Origin: Clostridiales bacterium
Lineage (GTDB): Bacteria; Bacillota; Clostridia; Oscillospirales; Oscillospiraceae
NCBI GenBank assembly: GCA_029265975.1
Contig: JAJUGN010000014.1
Location: 1 to 40,454, forward strand
Direction: 5' to 3'
DNA length: 40,454 nt
Shown here piece by piece: positions 7,281 through 15,803 of the stretch (position 1 is its first letter; each line of letters begins with the position of its first letter). The position numbers and the translations under genes are program-made. The notes beneath the pieces are model-generated. The model searched no databases, was not told where the DNA came from, and was given only the letters and a program-made list of their open reading frames with translations.

Positions 7281-7565
7281 ATGAAACTTATTCCTTTGGC
7301 AGACAGGGTTGTTTTGAAGCAGGTCGAAGCTGAGGAGACCACAAAGAGCGGAATCATCCTTTCCAGCTCGGCCCAGGAGAAGCCTCAGGTTTACGAGGTT
7401 ATAGCAGTGGGTCCGGGAGGAACGGTTGACGGGCACGACGTCGAAATGACCGTTGAGGTCGGCGATAAGGTAATAACCGGCAAATACACTGGCACTCAGG
7501 TCAAGGTGGACGGCGTCGAGCTTACGATCGTGCGTCAGAGCGACATTTTGGCAGTAGTTGAATAA
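7281..7565 (+). CDS. groES: Co-chaperonin GroES (Cpn10)
   Basis: The 94-residue product (MKLIPLADRVVLKQ...) has the usual GroES length and layout: the N-terminal strand with PLADRVV, the mobile loop around residues 17-32 (EAEETTKSGIILSSSAQEK) that docks on GroEL, and a C-terminal strand ending ILAVVE. It caps the GroEL chamber during ATP-driven folding in the cytoplasm. The frame is open upstream to 7152, but that region is the CIRCE operator; the ATG at 7281 has AGGAGG at 7268-7273. It is controlled by CIRCE/HrcA and cotranscribed with groEL. Confidence 0.98.
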   Translation: MKLIPLADRVVLKQVEAEETTKSGIILSSSAQEKPQVYEVIAVGPGGTVDGHDVEMTVEVGDKVITGKYTGTQVKVDGVELTIVRQSDILAVVE

Positions 7566-7646
7566 GGTTTTCTGTGGGTACGTTTCGGAAAAAGGCAAAA
7601 ATCTATCGGCATGTTATTGAAAATTAATACTATGGAGGTAATTTAA

Positions 7647-9275
<1,629 letters not shown>

Positions 9276-9310
9276 TAGGCGAAGGGTATAATTCAATACC
9301 GTCCTAATAT

Positions 9311-9341
9311 TAAAAAACGCTCCGTTAAGGAGCGTTTTTTT
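9311..9341 (+). terminator. groESL terminator, left copy of the duplicated site A
   Basis: A 12-bp perfect stem (AAAAAACGCTCC with GGAGCGTTTTTT) and 5-nt loop GTTAA, with A and T tracts on both sides, so it works in both directions. The same 30 bp (from T9311 to T9340) recur exactly at 9534-9563, on the other side of the 192-bp element. Confidence 0.95.
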
Positions 9342-9533
9342 ACAGCTTGTCAAAGAACTTTTTTGCAACAAAAAAGCTTCGCAGAATTTCCGCCGCGAAT
9401 GGCGGAAAAAAGTCAAATCTGTCATTTCCGGCGGCGTGTACGTCGGAAATGACACCTCTCATGACGGGCGCGGCAGAGCGGCCGTCATTTAAACCCCTTG
9501 TCAAAAAAGCCCAAAGGGCTTTTTTGACAGTCT
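9342..9533 (+). mobile_element. 192-bp terminator-nested element, copy A (forward)
   Basis: This non-coding element starts ACAGCTTGTCAAA and ends TTTTTTGACAGTCT. It contains four hairpins in order: TTTCCGCC/GGCGGAAA (9387-9408), TGTCATTTCCG/CGGAAATGACA (9420-9454), ATGACGG/CCGTCAT (9461-9488) and a 14-bp terminator-like stem TGTCAAAAAAGCCC/GGGCTTTTTTGACA with loop AAA (9499-9529). The other three copies differ from it by roughly 7-12% by eye. It separates two identical copies of the groESL terminator and lies between convergent groEL and cobO. No protein is encoded. It behaves like a non-autonomous mobile element; the mobilising enzyme is unknown. Confidence 0.85.
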
Positions 9534-9563
9534 TAAAAAACGCTCCGTTAAGGAGCGTTTTTT
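9534..9563 (-). terminator. Right copy of the duplicated terminator at site A (cobO side)
   Basis: Exact repeat of 9311-9340. The last bases overlap the TAA stop of cobO (9562-9564), so on the minus strand it terminates the corrinoid operon immediately after its last gene. Confidence 0.93.
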
Positions 9564-10065
9564 AATATTCTATGCCTTGTCTTGCCCCTATTCCTCTGTC
9601 GAAAGGGTGCTTCAGCTTTTTCATTTCGGTCACATAGTCCGCCGCATCTATGAGCCAGTCGACGGGCTGGTGGCCGGTGATGACGATTTCAGTGCCGGGG
9701 CAAGAAAATATAAGCTTTCGCAGTGCCTCTTCATCAAGCAGGCCCTTTCTCAGCGCGTCCATGCCCTCGTCGAGAACCAGAAGATCGCACTCCCCGCGGA
9801 ATGCGCTTTCGCAGGCGCATTTGAGGTTCAGGTTGTGTATATCGGCCGTTTCGGCCTTTTCCCGGTCGGTCATGGCGAAGCCTCCGGACTTGCCGCGTAA
9901 AAGCCTTATGTTCGGAAATTTTGAAAGCGACTGCTCCTCTCCGGTCGGAGAGCTTTTCAGGAACTGCACCACAATGACGGAGCGGCCGTGTCCCGCCGCC
10001 CTTATGGCCAGCCCCATTGCGGCGGTCGTTTTTCCCTTTCCATTTCCGTAGTAAACGTGGATCAT
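9562..10065 (-). CDS. cobO: ATP:corrinoid adenosyltransferase (CobO/BtuR/CobA type)
   Basis: The 167-residue protein begins MIHVYYGNGKGKTTAAMG, the P-loop at residues 7-14 typical of the CobA/CobO/BtuR family, and ends with the family hallmark HPFDRGIGARQGIEY. LLVLDEGMDAL supplies the Walker B-like acidic residues. It transfers the 5'-deoxyadenosyl group of ATP to reduced corrinoid, needed before lower-loop assembly. It is the last gene of the minus-strand corrinoid operon; its ATG overlaps the stop of the preceding decarboxylase gene by 4 bp, and its stop codon runs into the duplicated terminator. Confidence 0.95.
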   Translation of the reverse strand: MIHVYYGNGKGKTTAAMGLAIRAAGHGRSVIVVQFLKSSPTGEEQSLSKFPNIRLLRGKSGGFAMTDREKAETADIHNLNLKCACESAFRGECDLLVLDEGMDALRKGLLDEEALRKLIFSCPGTEIVITGHQPVDWLIDAADYVTEMKKLKHPFDRGIGARQGIEY

Positions 10066-11138
10066 CTGAAATCACCGCTTTTCAGTTTTATAATATCTTT
10101 TACAGCATCAATTAGACGCTCGTTTTCGTCGCGGGAACGGACGGCGATCCTGTAATACCCCTTTGAAAGCCCGCGGTAATTCGAGCAGTCGCGGAGCAGG
10201 AAGCCTCTTTCCCTGCAAAGTTCTCCCAGCTCGGGTATCGGGCTTCTGAAAAAGATAAAGTTCGCGGCGGGCTCGAAAACCTCCATGCCGCAGCCCCTAA
10301 GACCGTCCGCAAGGAGGACGCGCTGCTCGCGTATAAGCCTGAGCGAACGCTCCAGATATTCTTTATCCGCCATTGCGGCGATTCCGGCCGCCTCGGCGAC
10401 CGAGGACACGGCCCAGGGCTGGCCGGCGTTGCGCAGGGCCTTTATCAGATCTTGATCGTATGAAAGGCAGTAGCCGAGGCGGAGCCCCGCCATGCCGTAT
10501 ATCTTCGTAAAGGCGCCGAGTATGACGAGATTCGGATTGCCCGGCAGATGCTTTATGAGCGAATGGGCGCCGGGTTCGTCGAGGAACCCGTTAAAGCATT
10601 CGTCGAGCACCATGCAGATACCGTTTCTCGCACATGCCGAGAGAATTTTAAGGAGCAGCGGGGGATCGATAAGACGGTCCGTCGGATTGTTCGGGTTGCA
10701 GAGGAAAACGATGTCGACATCGTCCGAAAGATCGTCCAGGTATTTTTCGGTGAGCGTAAAACCGTTGTCGGAAGAGAGCATGTGAAATGAAATCTCACAA
10801 CCCGAGGTTCTCAGAGCAAGCTCGTATTCCGCAAAGGCCGGAGCCAGCAGCAGGGCTTTTTTGGGTTTTAAGGCGGCTGTAAGCCTGAATATCACTTCGG
10901 CGGCACCGGCGCCAAGAAATATGCTTTCGGGCGGAACGGACAGATTTTTTCCCAGCGCTTCCGTGAGTCTGCGCGAAAGGGGGTCGGGGTAGCGGTCGGC
11001 GTTGTCCAAAGAGGCCGTCACGGCTTTTTTTGCGGATTCCGGCAGCCCGAGCGGATTGCAGTTCGCCGAGAAGTCTACCGGTTCCTTGCCGTATTCCCTT
11101 ACATAGCCTTCGATATCGCCTCCATGTATCAACGCCAT
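10062..11138 (-). CDS. cobD: Threonine-phosphate decarboxylase CobD (PLP-dependent)
   Basis: The 358-residue class I/II aminotransferase-fold protein resembles HisC but lies in a cobalamin operon. Motifs: FSANCNPLGLP near the N-terminus, YPDPLSRRL, LCNPNNPTD, DECFNGF and GAFTKIYGMAGLRLGY with the PLP-binding Lys. CobD makes (R)-1-amino-2-propanol phosphate, the linker that CbiB attaches. I place the start at the ATG at 11138 (MALIHGGDIEGYVREYG); the frame is open to 11180 but those residues do not fit the family. GGAGG is 12 nt upstream, rather far. The start overlaps the 3' end of cbiB by 10 bp. Confidence 0.9.
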   Translation of the reverse strand: MALIHGGDIEGYVREYGKEPVDFSANCNPLGLPESAKKAVTASLDNADRYPDPLSRRLTEALGKNLSVPPESIFLGAGAAEVIFRLTAALKPKKALLLAPAFAEYELALRTSGCEISFHMLSSDNGFTLTEKYLDDLSDDVDIVFLCNPNNPTDRLIDPPLLLKILSACARNGICMVLDECFNGFLDEPGAHSLIKHLPGNPNLVILGAFTKIYGMAGLRLGYCLSYDQDLIKALRNAGQPWAVSSVAEAAGIAAMADKEYLERSLRLIREQRVLLADGLRGCGMEVFEPAANFIFFRSPIPELGELCRERGFLLRDCSNYRGLSKGYYRIAVRSRDENERLIDAVKDIIKLKSGDFR

Positions 11139-12094
11139 AATATGATGCTTCCTCCAATTAGTATATACAAAATTAGGCAAAGAATAGATGTGCTGAACAT
11201 TAAATTTATGGTGCGGAGTATGTCGGAAGGCTCGATCGGCCTTGCAGGATCGCCTATTATCGGCTTGTGCACGAGTTTTCCAAAGTAAAAATTGGCTCCG
11301 CCCAGCGAAACGCCCAGGGCGCCCGCCGCGGCCGATTCGGTCTGCGCCGAGTTCGGGCTGGTATGGTTTTTCCTGTCGCGGAGAAAAACTCGCAGGGCGT
11401 TTTTGGCGTCAAGACCGGCAAAAAAAGCCCCCGGAACCATTAAAAGTCCGGCTATTCGGGAAGGAATGAAGTTCGCAATATCGTCAAGCCTTGCCGCCGC
11501 CCTCCCGAAATAAAGATAGCGGTCGTTTTTATATCCTATCATGCTGTCCATAGTGTTTATAGCCTTGTAAAGCACGCCGAAAGCTCCTCCTCCGGCGAGA
11601 AGAAACAGAAGCGGAGCTATTACGCCGTCGCTGGTGTTCTCGGCAATGGTTTCAACGGCCGCGCGGGTCACGCCGGACTCGTCGAGCGAGGCGGTATCGC
11701 GTCCGACCACCATGCCGACGGCCTTTCTTGCGGCGGGAAGGTCAAAGTTTTGCAGTTCCTTGTATATGCTTATGCCGGCGTCGCTGAGACTGCGCGCAGC
11801 CAGGCACTGCCAGCAGATAACGGATTCGAAAACCAGGCGGAGCAGGGGGTGCGCTTTGCCCAGAAAATACAAGGCGGCAAACACCGGCGCCGCCGAGCAG
11901 ATAAGGACAAGAAAGACCAAAAGAGCCCCGCCGAACAGCTCGCCGCGCGGAGTTTTCGGGAAACGGCTCCTGACCAGCTTCTCAATTTTTTCTATCAGCT
12001 TTCCTATGCCGACGACGATGTGCGGAAAGCCGGCCGGATCTCCGAATATATAGTCCAGCACAAAGCCGATTGCGGCGGCAGCTATTCTCGACAT
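11129..12094 (-). CDS. cbiB: Adenosylcobinamide-phosphate synthase CbiB
   Basis: The 321-residue polytopic membrane protein has the CbiB/CobD hallmarks: N-terminal GFVLDYIFGDPAGFPHIVVGIG, the conserved VGRDTASLDESGVTRAAVETIAENTSDGVIAPL in the middle, and YKAINTMDSMIGYKNDRYLYFG. It joins aminopropanol phosphate (from CobD) to adenosylcobyric acid at the membrane. In a salvage pathway that includes CbiZ, this step re-enters remodelled corrinoids into assembly. The start overlaps the end of cobC by 13 bp, consistent with translational coupling. Confidence 0.95.
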   Translation of the reverse strand: MSRIAAAAIGFVLDYIFGDPAGFPHIVVGIGKLIEKIEKLVRSRFPKTPRGELFGGALLVFLVLICSAAPVFAALYFLGKAHPLLRLVFESVICWQCLAARSLSDAGISIYKELQNFDLPAARKAVGMVVGRDTASLDESGVTRAAVETIAENTSDGVIAPLLFLLAGGGAFGVLYKAINTMDSMIGYKNDRYLYFGRAAARLDDIANFIPSRIAGLLMVPGAFFAGLDAKNALRVFLRDRKNHTSPNSAQTESAAAGALGVSLGGANFYFGKLVHKPIIGDPARPIEPSDILRTINLMFSTSILCLILYILIGGSIILWR

Positions 12095-12690
12095 ATGCTC
12101 AAATCCTTTATAAATTCGCGGTTTTCGAGCCTCGGTTTTTCGCTTTCGATGTCCGAAACGTCAAAACGGAAGCCCTCGCAGTGGGATACGCGGCAGCCGA
12201 AATAGTCGCAGGGAGGCTCGGAATAGCTGCTCGTGACAGCCATGATGGTGCCGCAGTGGGCAACGATGACAAGGCGGTCCTCCTTGCGCTCAAAAGCATC
12301 TTTCAGAACCCTTTTGAAAGCTTCACAGGTCCTCAAAATAAACTCGCTTCGGCTTTCTCCGCCGGGGCAGTTGTCCACGCCGTTGCCGTCAACCCAGGCC
12401 TGGTAGGCCGGATCCTCAGCCATTTCCTCGAAATTTTTGCCCTCAAAAGCACCGAAGTGCATCTCCTCAAGCCCCTCGTAAGGAACAAGCTCGGCGCGGG
12501 GGAACATAATCTCGGCGGTCTGCCTCGCGCGAAGAAGGGGGCTTACAACGACTCTTTTTACGCCGGGGCATACGCCGACGGACTTAGCGTGCCTTATGCC
12601 GGTTTCGCACAGAGGCTCGTCGGTAAGACCTATATAGCGCCGTTCGAGGTTGCCCTTCGTTTCGGCGTGCCTTAAAAGTATAAGTTCCAT
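12082..12690 (-). CDS. cobC: Histidine phosphatase, probable alpha-ribazole phosphatase CobC
   Basis: The 202-residue protein belongs to the histidine phosphatase (RHG) superfamily: LLRHAET at residues 5-11 with the phospho-accepting His8, SPLLRARQTAE with the second substrate Arg, the acid residue in EEMHFGAFEG, and VAHCGTI with the second catalytic His. In cobalamin operons this family removes the phosphate from alpha-ribazole 5'-phosphate or from adenosylcobalamin 5'-phosphate. Its place between the CobU-like gene and cbiB makes CobC the likely role; substrate choice is inferred from context. Confidence 0.88.
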   Translation of the reverse strand: MELILLRHAETKGNLERRYIGLTDEPLCETGIRHAKSVGVCPGVKRVVVSPLLRARQTAEIMFPRAELVPYEGLEEMHFGAFEGKNFEEMAEDPAYQAWVDGNGVDNCPGGESRSEFILRTCEAFKRVLKDAFERKEDRLVIVAHCGTIMAVTSSYSEPPCDYFGCRVSHCEGFRFDVSDIESEKPRLENREFIKDLSICRE

Positions 12691-12694
12691 ATTT

Positions 12695-13039
12695 TCAATC
12701 CTTTAATATCTGAGGTAAGCCGCAATGGATGCGGACCACGCGCTCCGCTTCACGCGCAAGCCGTATGCAAAGCCGCCCCACCGCTTCGCGCTTTTCACGC
12801 TCGGCAGGGTCAAGCGGCACTATGCCGCAGCCTATATCGGTGCAGATGACGACCCTCTTGTTAAGGAGCGCCGGAAAAATGCGCTCCGAGTCCTCGTCAG
12901 TGTTTATTATTTCCTGCAAGTCAAAAAGCACGGGGAAGTTTTCAGAAATCGAGGACGAAATCTGCTCGTCCGAAAAGCCGTATTCGGATTTTACGTAGCT
13001 GCGCTTGCCCGAGGCAAGTCCGCCGACGACAAGAATCAT
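12695..13039 (-). CDS. Short CobU-like P-loop protein lacking the central domain
   Basis: The 114-residue protein has a CobU-type P-loop (VVGGLASGKRSY, residues 4-15) and a CobU-type C-terminus (CTDIGCGIVPLDPAEREKREAVGRLCIRLAREAERVVRIHCGLPQILKD; compare TNEV...G.VP...R...GR.N..A...D.V..V..GIP). The middle, where CobU carries the guanylylated His in R-x-x-x-HR, is missing, so the protein is about 60 residues shorter than the full CobU encoded upstream at 13817. Its ATG immediately follows the cobS TGA. It may be a regulatory or accessory paralogue, or a GTP-binding remnant; kinase/guanylyltransferase activity seems unlikely. Confidence 0.75.
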   Translation of the reverse strand: MILVVGGLASGKRSYVKSEYGFSDEQISSSISENFPVLFDLQEIINTDEDSERIFPALLNKRVVICTDIGCGIVPLDPAEREKREAVGRLCIRLAREAERVVRIHCGLPQILKD

Positions 13040-13810
13040 TCAAACCAGCACCTTCATAATCGTTGTGAGGCCGATAAGCATTAAAAGCTCGGCCACCGTC
13101 AGAAACCAGCCCGCAAGGTCGCCGCTCATGCCTCCGAACTGCCGCCAGGAGATAAGATACAGAGCCAAAAGAGCGAGCGACAGCAAAAACAGCATCACAA
13201 GGGCGGCGACGGGAAGAAAAAAGAGCATGAGCGTCATGGAGGCGACGGCAAAAATAAAAAGCACTGCCGCCGCGGCGGCCTTATCGGCCGTATCCCTGAA
13301 AGAACGGAGAAGCCCTTCGTTTTTTGTGGAAGGGAAAAAAATTACCGTAAGCCCGCTTGCCGAGCGGGAAAGAACGTGGGAAAGGGAAAGAAGCGCAAGT
13401 GAACGGAGAGTAATCTGCAGCTCAAAGCAAAACGCAAAATACAGCAGAAAATAGAGCCCGAGCGCCATGCCCCCGAAGGCTCCGATATGCGGGTCCTTCA
13501 TTATCTCCCGCTTTTTTTCAGGCGCAGCCCGGCTTGCCAGAGCGTCAGAAGTGTCGCAGAAGCCCTCGAGATGTATGCCTCCCGAAACGAAAACGGGGAT
13601 AACTGTAAGCCCGGCGGCCCTCACCGCCTGTCCGAAACTAAAGATGCCGCAAATCCACATCCAGACCCAGAGGAGCAGGCCGACAAACGCCCCGACAACA
13701 GGAAAACCGCACAGCATGTACTTCATGTTCTCGCCGTTCCACTCCACCTGCGGCACCGGTATGCGGGAAAACATGGATATGCCGAGCGCAACGCCTCTTA
13801 AAAATTTCAG
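13040..13810 (-). CDS. cobS: Adenosylcobinamide-GDP ribazoletransferase CobS (probable CTG start)
   Basis: CobS joins GDP-activated corrinoid to alpha-ribazole in the membrane. The product has many hydrophobic helices plus family motifs MFSRIPVP, GGIHLEGFCDTSDAL, MKDPHIGAFGGMALGL and QFGGMSGDLAGW. The first ATG (13774) would start right at MFSRIPVP, but the 12 preceding codons (LKFLRGVALGIS) fit the normal CobS N-terminal helix. The in-frame TGA just upstream is the stop of cobU, and the only plausible initiator between is CTG at 13810, 9 nt after AGGGG in AAGGGGTGA. With it the length is 256, as usual for CobS. Family call is firm; the start is an inference. Confidence 0.9.
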   Translation of the reverse strand: MKFLRGVALGISMFSRIPVPQVEWNGENMKYMLCGFPVVGAFVGLLLWVWMWICGIFSFGQAVRAAGLTVIPVFVSGGIHLEGFCDTSDALASRAAPEKKREIMKDPHIGAFGGMALGLYFLLYFAFCFELQITLRSLALLSLSHVLSRSASGLTVIFFPSTKNEGLLRSFRDTADKAAAAAVLFIFAVASMTLMLFFLPVAALVMLFLLSLALLALYLISWRQFGGMSGDLAGWFLTVAELLMLIGLTTIMKVLV

Positions 13811-13816
13811 GTTTAC

Positions 13817-14329
13817 TCACCCCTTGATTGCGGCGGGAATGCCGCATACAACCTCAAAAACCCTGTCAAAGCGCGCCGCAATAGCGGCGTTGACGCGGCC
13901 GAGAGTTCTGATGTAAGCAAGCGTGCCCTCGTCATAGCGGTTCCCACCGGAAAAAACCTCGTTCGTTACTACGACAAGATCCTCGCACTGAAGCGCAAGA
14001 GCATTTATTCCTGCCACTATCGATTCAAAAGCCTGGTCCTCGCCGAGGCCCCTGCTGAAAAGCTCGTTTGCCGTAAGGTTGCCGAGGCATTCCAGAAGCG
14101 CGGCCCCGCGTTCCGGAAGCCGGAGCGCGCCTATGTCAACATAGTGCTCAAGCGTAAAAAAACCTCTGTTTCTGCGAGCCTGCCGGTGCTTTTCTATGCG
14201 CCAAAGACTGTCCTCGCCGTATGGCATCATCGTCGCAATATAGTATTTTCTTCCCGAAAGCCCGGAAAACAGCTCCTCGGCGTATTCGCTTTTGCCTGAA
14301 GCGCCTCCGCCGATGACGAGAGTCCGCAT
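13817..14329 (-). CDS. cobU: Adenosylcobinamide kinase/adenosylcobinamide-phosphate guanylyltransferase CobU
   Basis: The 170-residue protein has the P-loop GGGASGKS (7-14), the motif RIEKHRQAR with the His (residue 48) that is guanylylated in CobU, a TLEHYVDIG stretch and the C-terminal TNEVFSGG...LGRVNAAIAARFDRVFEVVCGIP. It phosphorylates adenosylcobinamide and transfers GMP to give the substrate of CobS. It lies between cobT and cobS, and its stop codon TGA is part of the likely ribosome binding site of cobS. Confidence 0.93.
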   Translation of the reverse strand: MRTLVIGGGASGKSEYAEELFSGLSGRKYYIATMMPYGEDSLWRIEKHRQARRNRGFFTLEHYVDIGALRLPERGAALLECLGNLTANELFSRGLGEDQAFESIVAGINALALQCEDLVVVTNEVFSGGNRYDEGTLAYIRTLGRVNAAIAARFDRVFEVVCGIPAAIKG

Positions 14330-14330
14330 A

Positions 14331-15401
14331 TTAACCCCCTTGAGGCGTATATGCCTCTATGCCTATATCGTCGAAGGTCGGCATGCCGTTGTATACTGCA
14401 AGGCCCATGTCGAGAAGCGGAAGCAGCGCAACCGCTCCGGTGCCTTCCCCCAGCCGCATCCCGGCCGTGATAAGCGCTTTGAGGCCGAGCTCGTCCAAAA
14501 CCATTGTTCCGGCCGGCTCGGCGGATACATGGCTCGGGAACATCGCGCAGGCGGCGTTAGGGCAGAGCCTCTTAGCTATCAGAGCAGAAACGGCGCTGAT
14601 AAAGCCGTCTATTATTATCGGCACGCGGTATATTGCACCGCCTATGAACGCTCCCGTCATGCCGGCTATGTCAAAGCCGCCGAGCTTTGAGAGAACGTCA
14701 AGCGGATCCGAGGGATCAGGCTCGTTTAACTTTATGGCCCGCTCGATAGCGCTGATTTTACGCACAAGGCCGTCGTCGGAAAGACCGGCTCCGCGCCCGG
14801 TGACGCTTGTGACGGGTTTTCCCAGAAGAACGGCGGCTACCGCGCTCGAGGTCGTTGTGTTGCCTATACCCATTTCTCCCGTCGCGATGATGCCGAAGCC
14901 CTTCTCCTTGAATTCGCGAACCAGCTCGATGCCGTGGCGGATGCCCTTTACCGCGTCTTCCTTTGTCATTGCCGGCCCGAGAACCATATTTTTAGTGCCG
15001 CTTGCAATCCGGCGGTCAAGTATTCTTTCGTTTTTGGATGCGGTGAGCATCCCCATGTCCACTGGCACTACTTCGGCGCGCGCGACGGCCGCCATCCGGC
15101 ATACGGAGGTGTCGCCGCGGGTGAGGTTTTCCGCGACGATGGCAGTGACCTCGGGTCCCGTCTGGGTAACGCCCTCGGAAACAACCCCGTTGTCGGCGCA
15201 AAAAACAAAAACAGCCCTCTTTTTAAGCTGCACGTCATCGGAGCCGGTGAGAGCGGCGATTCGGATTATGGAATCCTCGAGAAGACCGAGGCTGCCGATA
15301 GGCTTCGCTATAAGATCCCATCGGCGCTTGGCGGAAAGCGCGGCGGATTCAATGGCCGGAGCGACGGTATTGAGAAGTTCATAAAATTCATTCAGCGCCA
15401 A
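14331..15401 (-). CDS. cobT: Nicotinate-nucleotide-dimethylbenzimidazole phosphoribosyltransferase CobT (TTG start)
   Basis: CobT activates the lower-ligand base by making alpha-ribazole 5'-phosphate. Motifs include KPIGSLGLLE near residues 28-37, ADNGVVSEGVTQTGPEVTA, GEMGIGNTTTSSAV, GRGAGLSD, GFDIAGMTGAFIGGA and the C-terminal LGEGTGAVALLPLLD with the catalytic Glu. The frame is open to an ATG at 15518, but the promoter at 15437-15466 lies inside that extension. The TTG at 15401 (then ALNEFYELLNTVAPAIESAAL) gives 356 residues, the usual CobT length. It is the first gene of the eight-gene corrinoid operon. Confidence 0.93.
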   Translation of the reverse strand: MALNEFYELLNTVAPAIESAALSAKRRWDLIAKPIGSLGLLEDSIIRIAALTGSDDVQLKKRAVFVFCADNGVVSEGVTQTGPEVTAIVAENLTRGDTSVCRMAAVARAEVVPVDMGMLTASKNERILDRRIASGTKNMVLGPAMTKEDAVKGIRHGIELVREFKEKGFGIIATGEMGIGNTTTSSAVAAVLLGKPVTSVTGRGAGLSDDGLVRKISAIERAIKLNEPDPSDPLDVLSKLGGFDIAGMTGAFIGGAIYRVPIIIDGFISAVSALIAKRLCPNAACAMFPSHVSAEPAGTMVLDELGLKALITAGMRLGEGTGAVALLPLLDMGLAVYNGMPTFDDIGIEAYTPQGG

Positions 15402-15436
15402 GTTTACACCAGCTTTTCGTAGAAAATTGTCATTTA

Positions 15437-15466
15437 AGTATATCAAATGCCCTCCGTGATTGTCAA
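15437..15466 (-). promoter_or_regulatory. Promoter of the cobT-cobO operon
   Basis: On the minus strand TTGACA (15466-15461), 18-nt spacer, TATACT (15442-15437), leaving only about 30 nt of leader before the TTG start of cobT. There is no room for a riboswitch on this strand. Confidence 0.72.
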
Positions 15467-15483
15467 ACGCAATGACAAAGTTA

Positions 15484-15512
15484 TTGAAATAAAAGAAAAA
15501 TTGTGATAGAAT
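15484..15512 (+). promoter_or_regulatory. Promoter of the cobalamin riboswitch-btuFCD-cbiZ operon
   Basis: TTGAAA (15484-15489), 17-nt spacer, TAGAAT (15507-15512). It is back to back with the cobT promoter; the two -35 boxes are 17 bp apart. Confidence 0.75.
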
Positions 15513-15547
15513 CAGCAAAAAAGTATAGCTTGTTTATACGCATGAAG

Positions 15548-15768
15548 AATGCCGGCGGTTTAGCCGAGGGAATCAGGATGAAATTTCCTAACTATCCCAG
15601 TAACCGTGAAGCTGACGAAGCTGCAAAAGCCACTGTTTTGACGGGAAGGCGCAGCGCCAGGATGAAGCCAAGTCGGGAGACCTGTATAAGCGATTTTCTC
15701 CTGGGGATGAGGGCGGCGCCGCGGTCCGGCGCGCGGTTTTCCTTCTCTCCGGAGAAGGATTTTTTTTG
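15548..15768 (+). ncRNA. Cobalamin riboswitch with intrinsic terminator
   Basis: The leader contains the conserved aptamer pieces in order: the GCCGGCGGTTTAGCCG P1/P2 region, AAAGCCACTG, GACGGGAAGGCG, GATGAAGCCAAGTC and the B12 box AGCCAAGTCGGGAGACCTG (15666-15684). It is followed by a 7-bp hairpin CCTTCTC/GAGAAGG (15741-15758) and an eight-T run (15760-15767), a terminator 36 nt before btuF. High adenosylcobalamin should favour termination, shutting off corrinoid import and remodelling. Confidence 0.93.
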
Positions 15769-15803
15769 CAGTCGGTCCATGACTGTGAAATGGAGGAAAG
15801 GCA

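Noticed and set aside
9347-9565. Open frames inside the 192-bp element (e.g. a stretch reading LSFPAACTSEMTPLMTGAAERPS in all four copies)
   Set aside because: The frame is not kept over the whole element: copies C and D have one extra base in GGAAACAAAG, the ends differ, and no copy has a suitable ribosome binding site. Conservation is better explained by DNA/RNA structure.
15404-15433. Nine-residue upstream frame ahead of cobT (MTIFYEKLV)
   Set aside because: Its ATG falls at or before the predicted transcription start and has no ribosome site; there is no evidence it is translated.
15402-15518. N-terminal extension of CobT to the ATG at 15518
   Set aside because: It would include the operon's own promoter, and its sequence (MLILSQFFFYFNN...) is low in complexity and unlike CobT.
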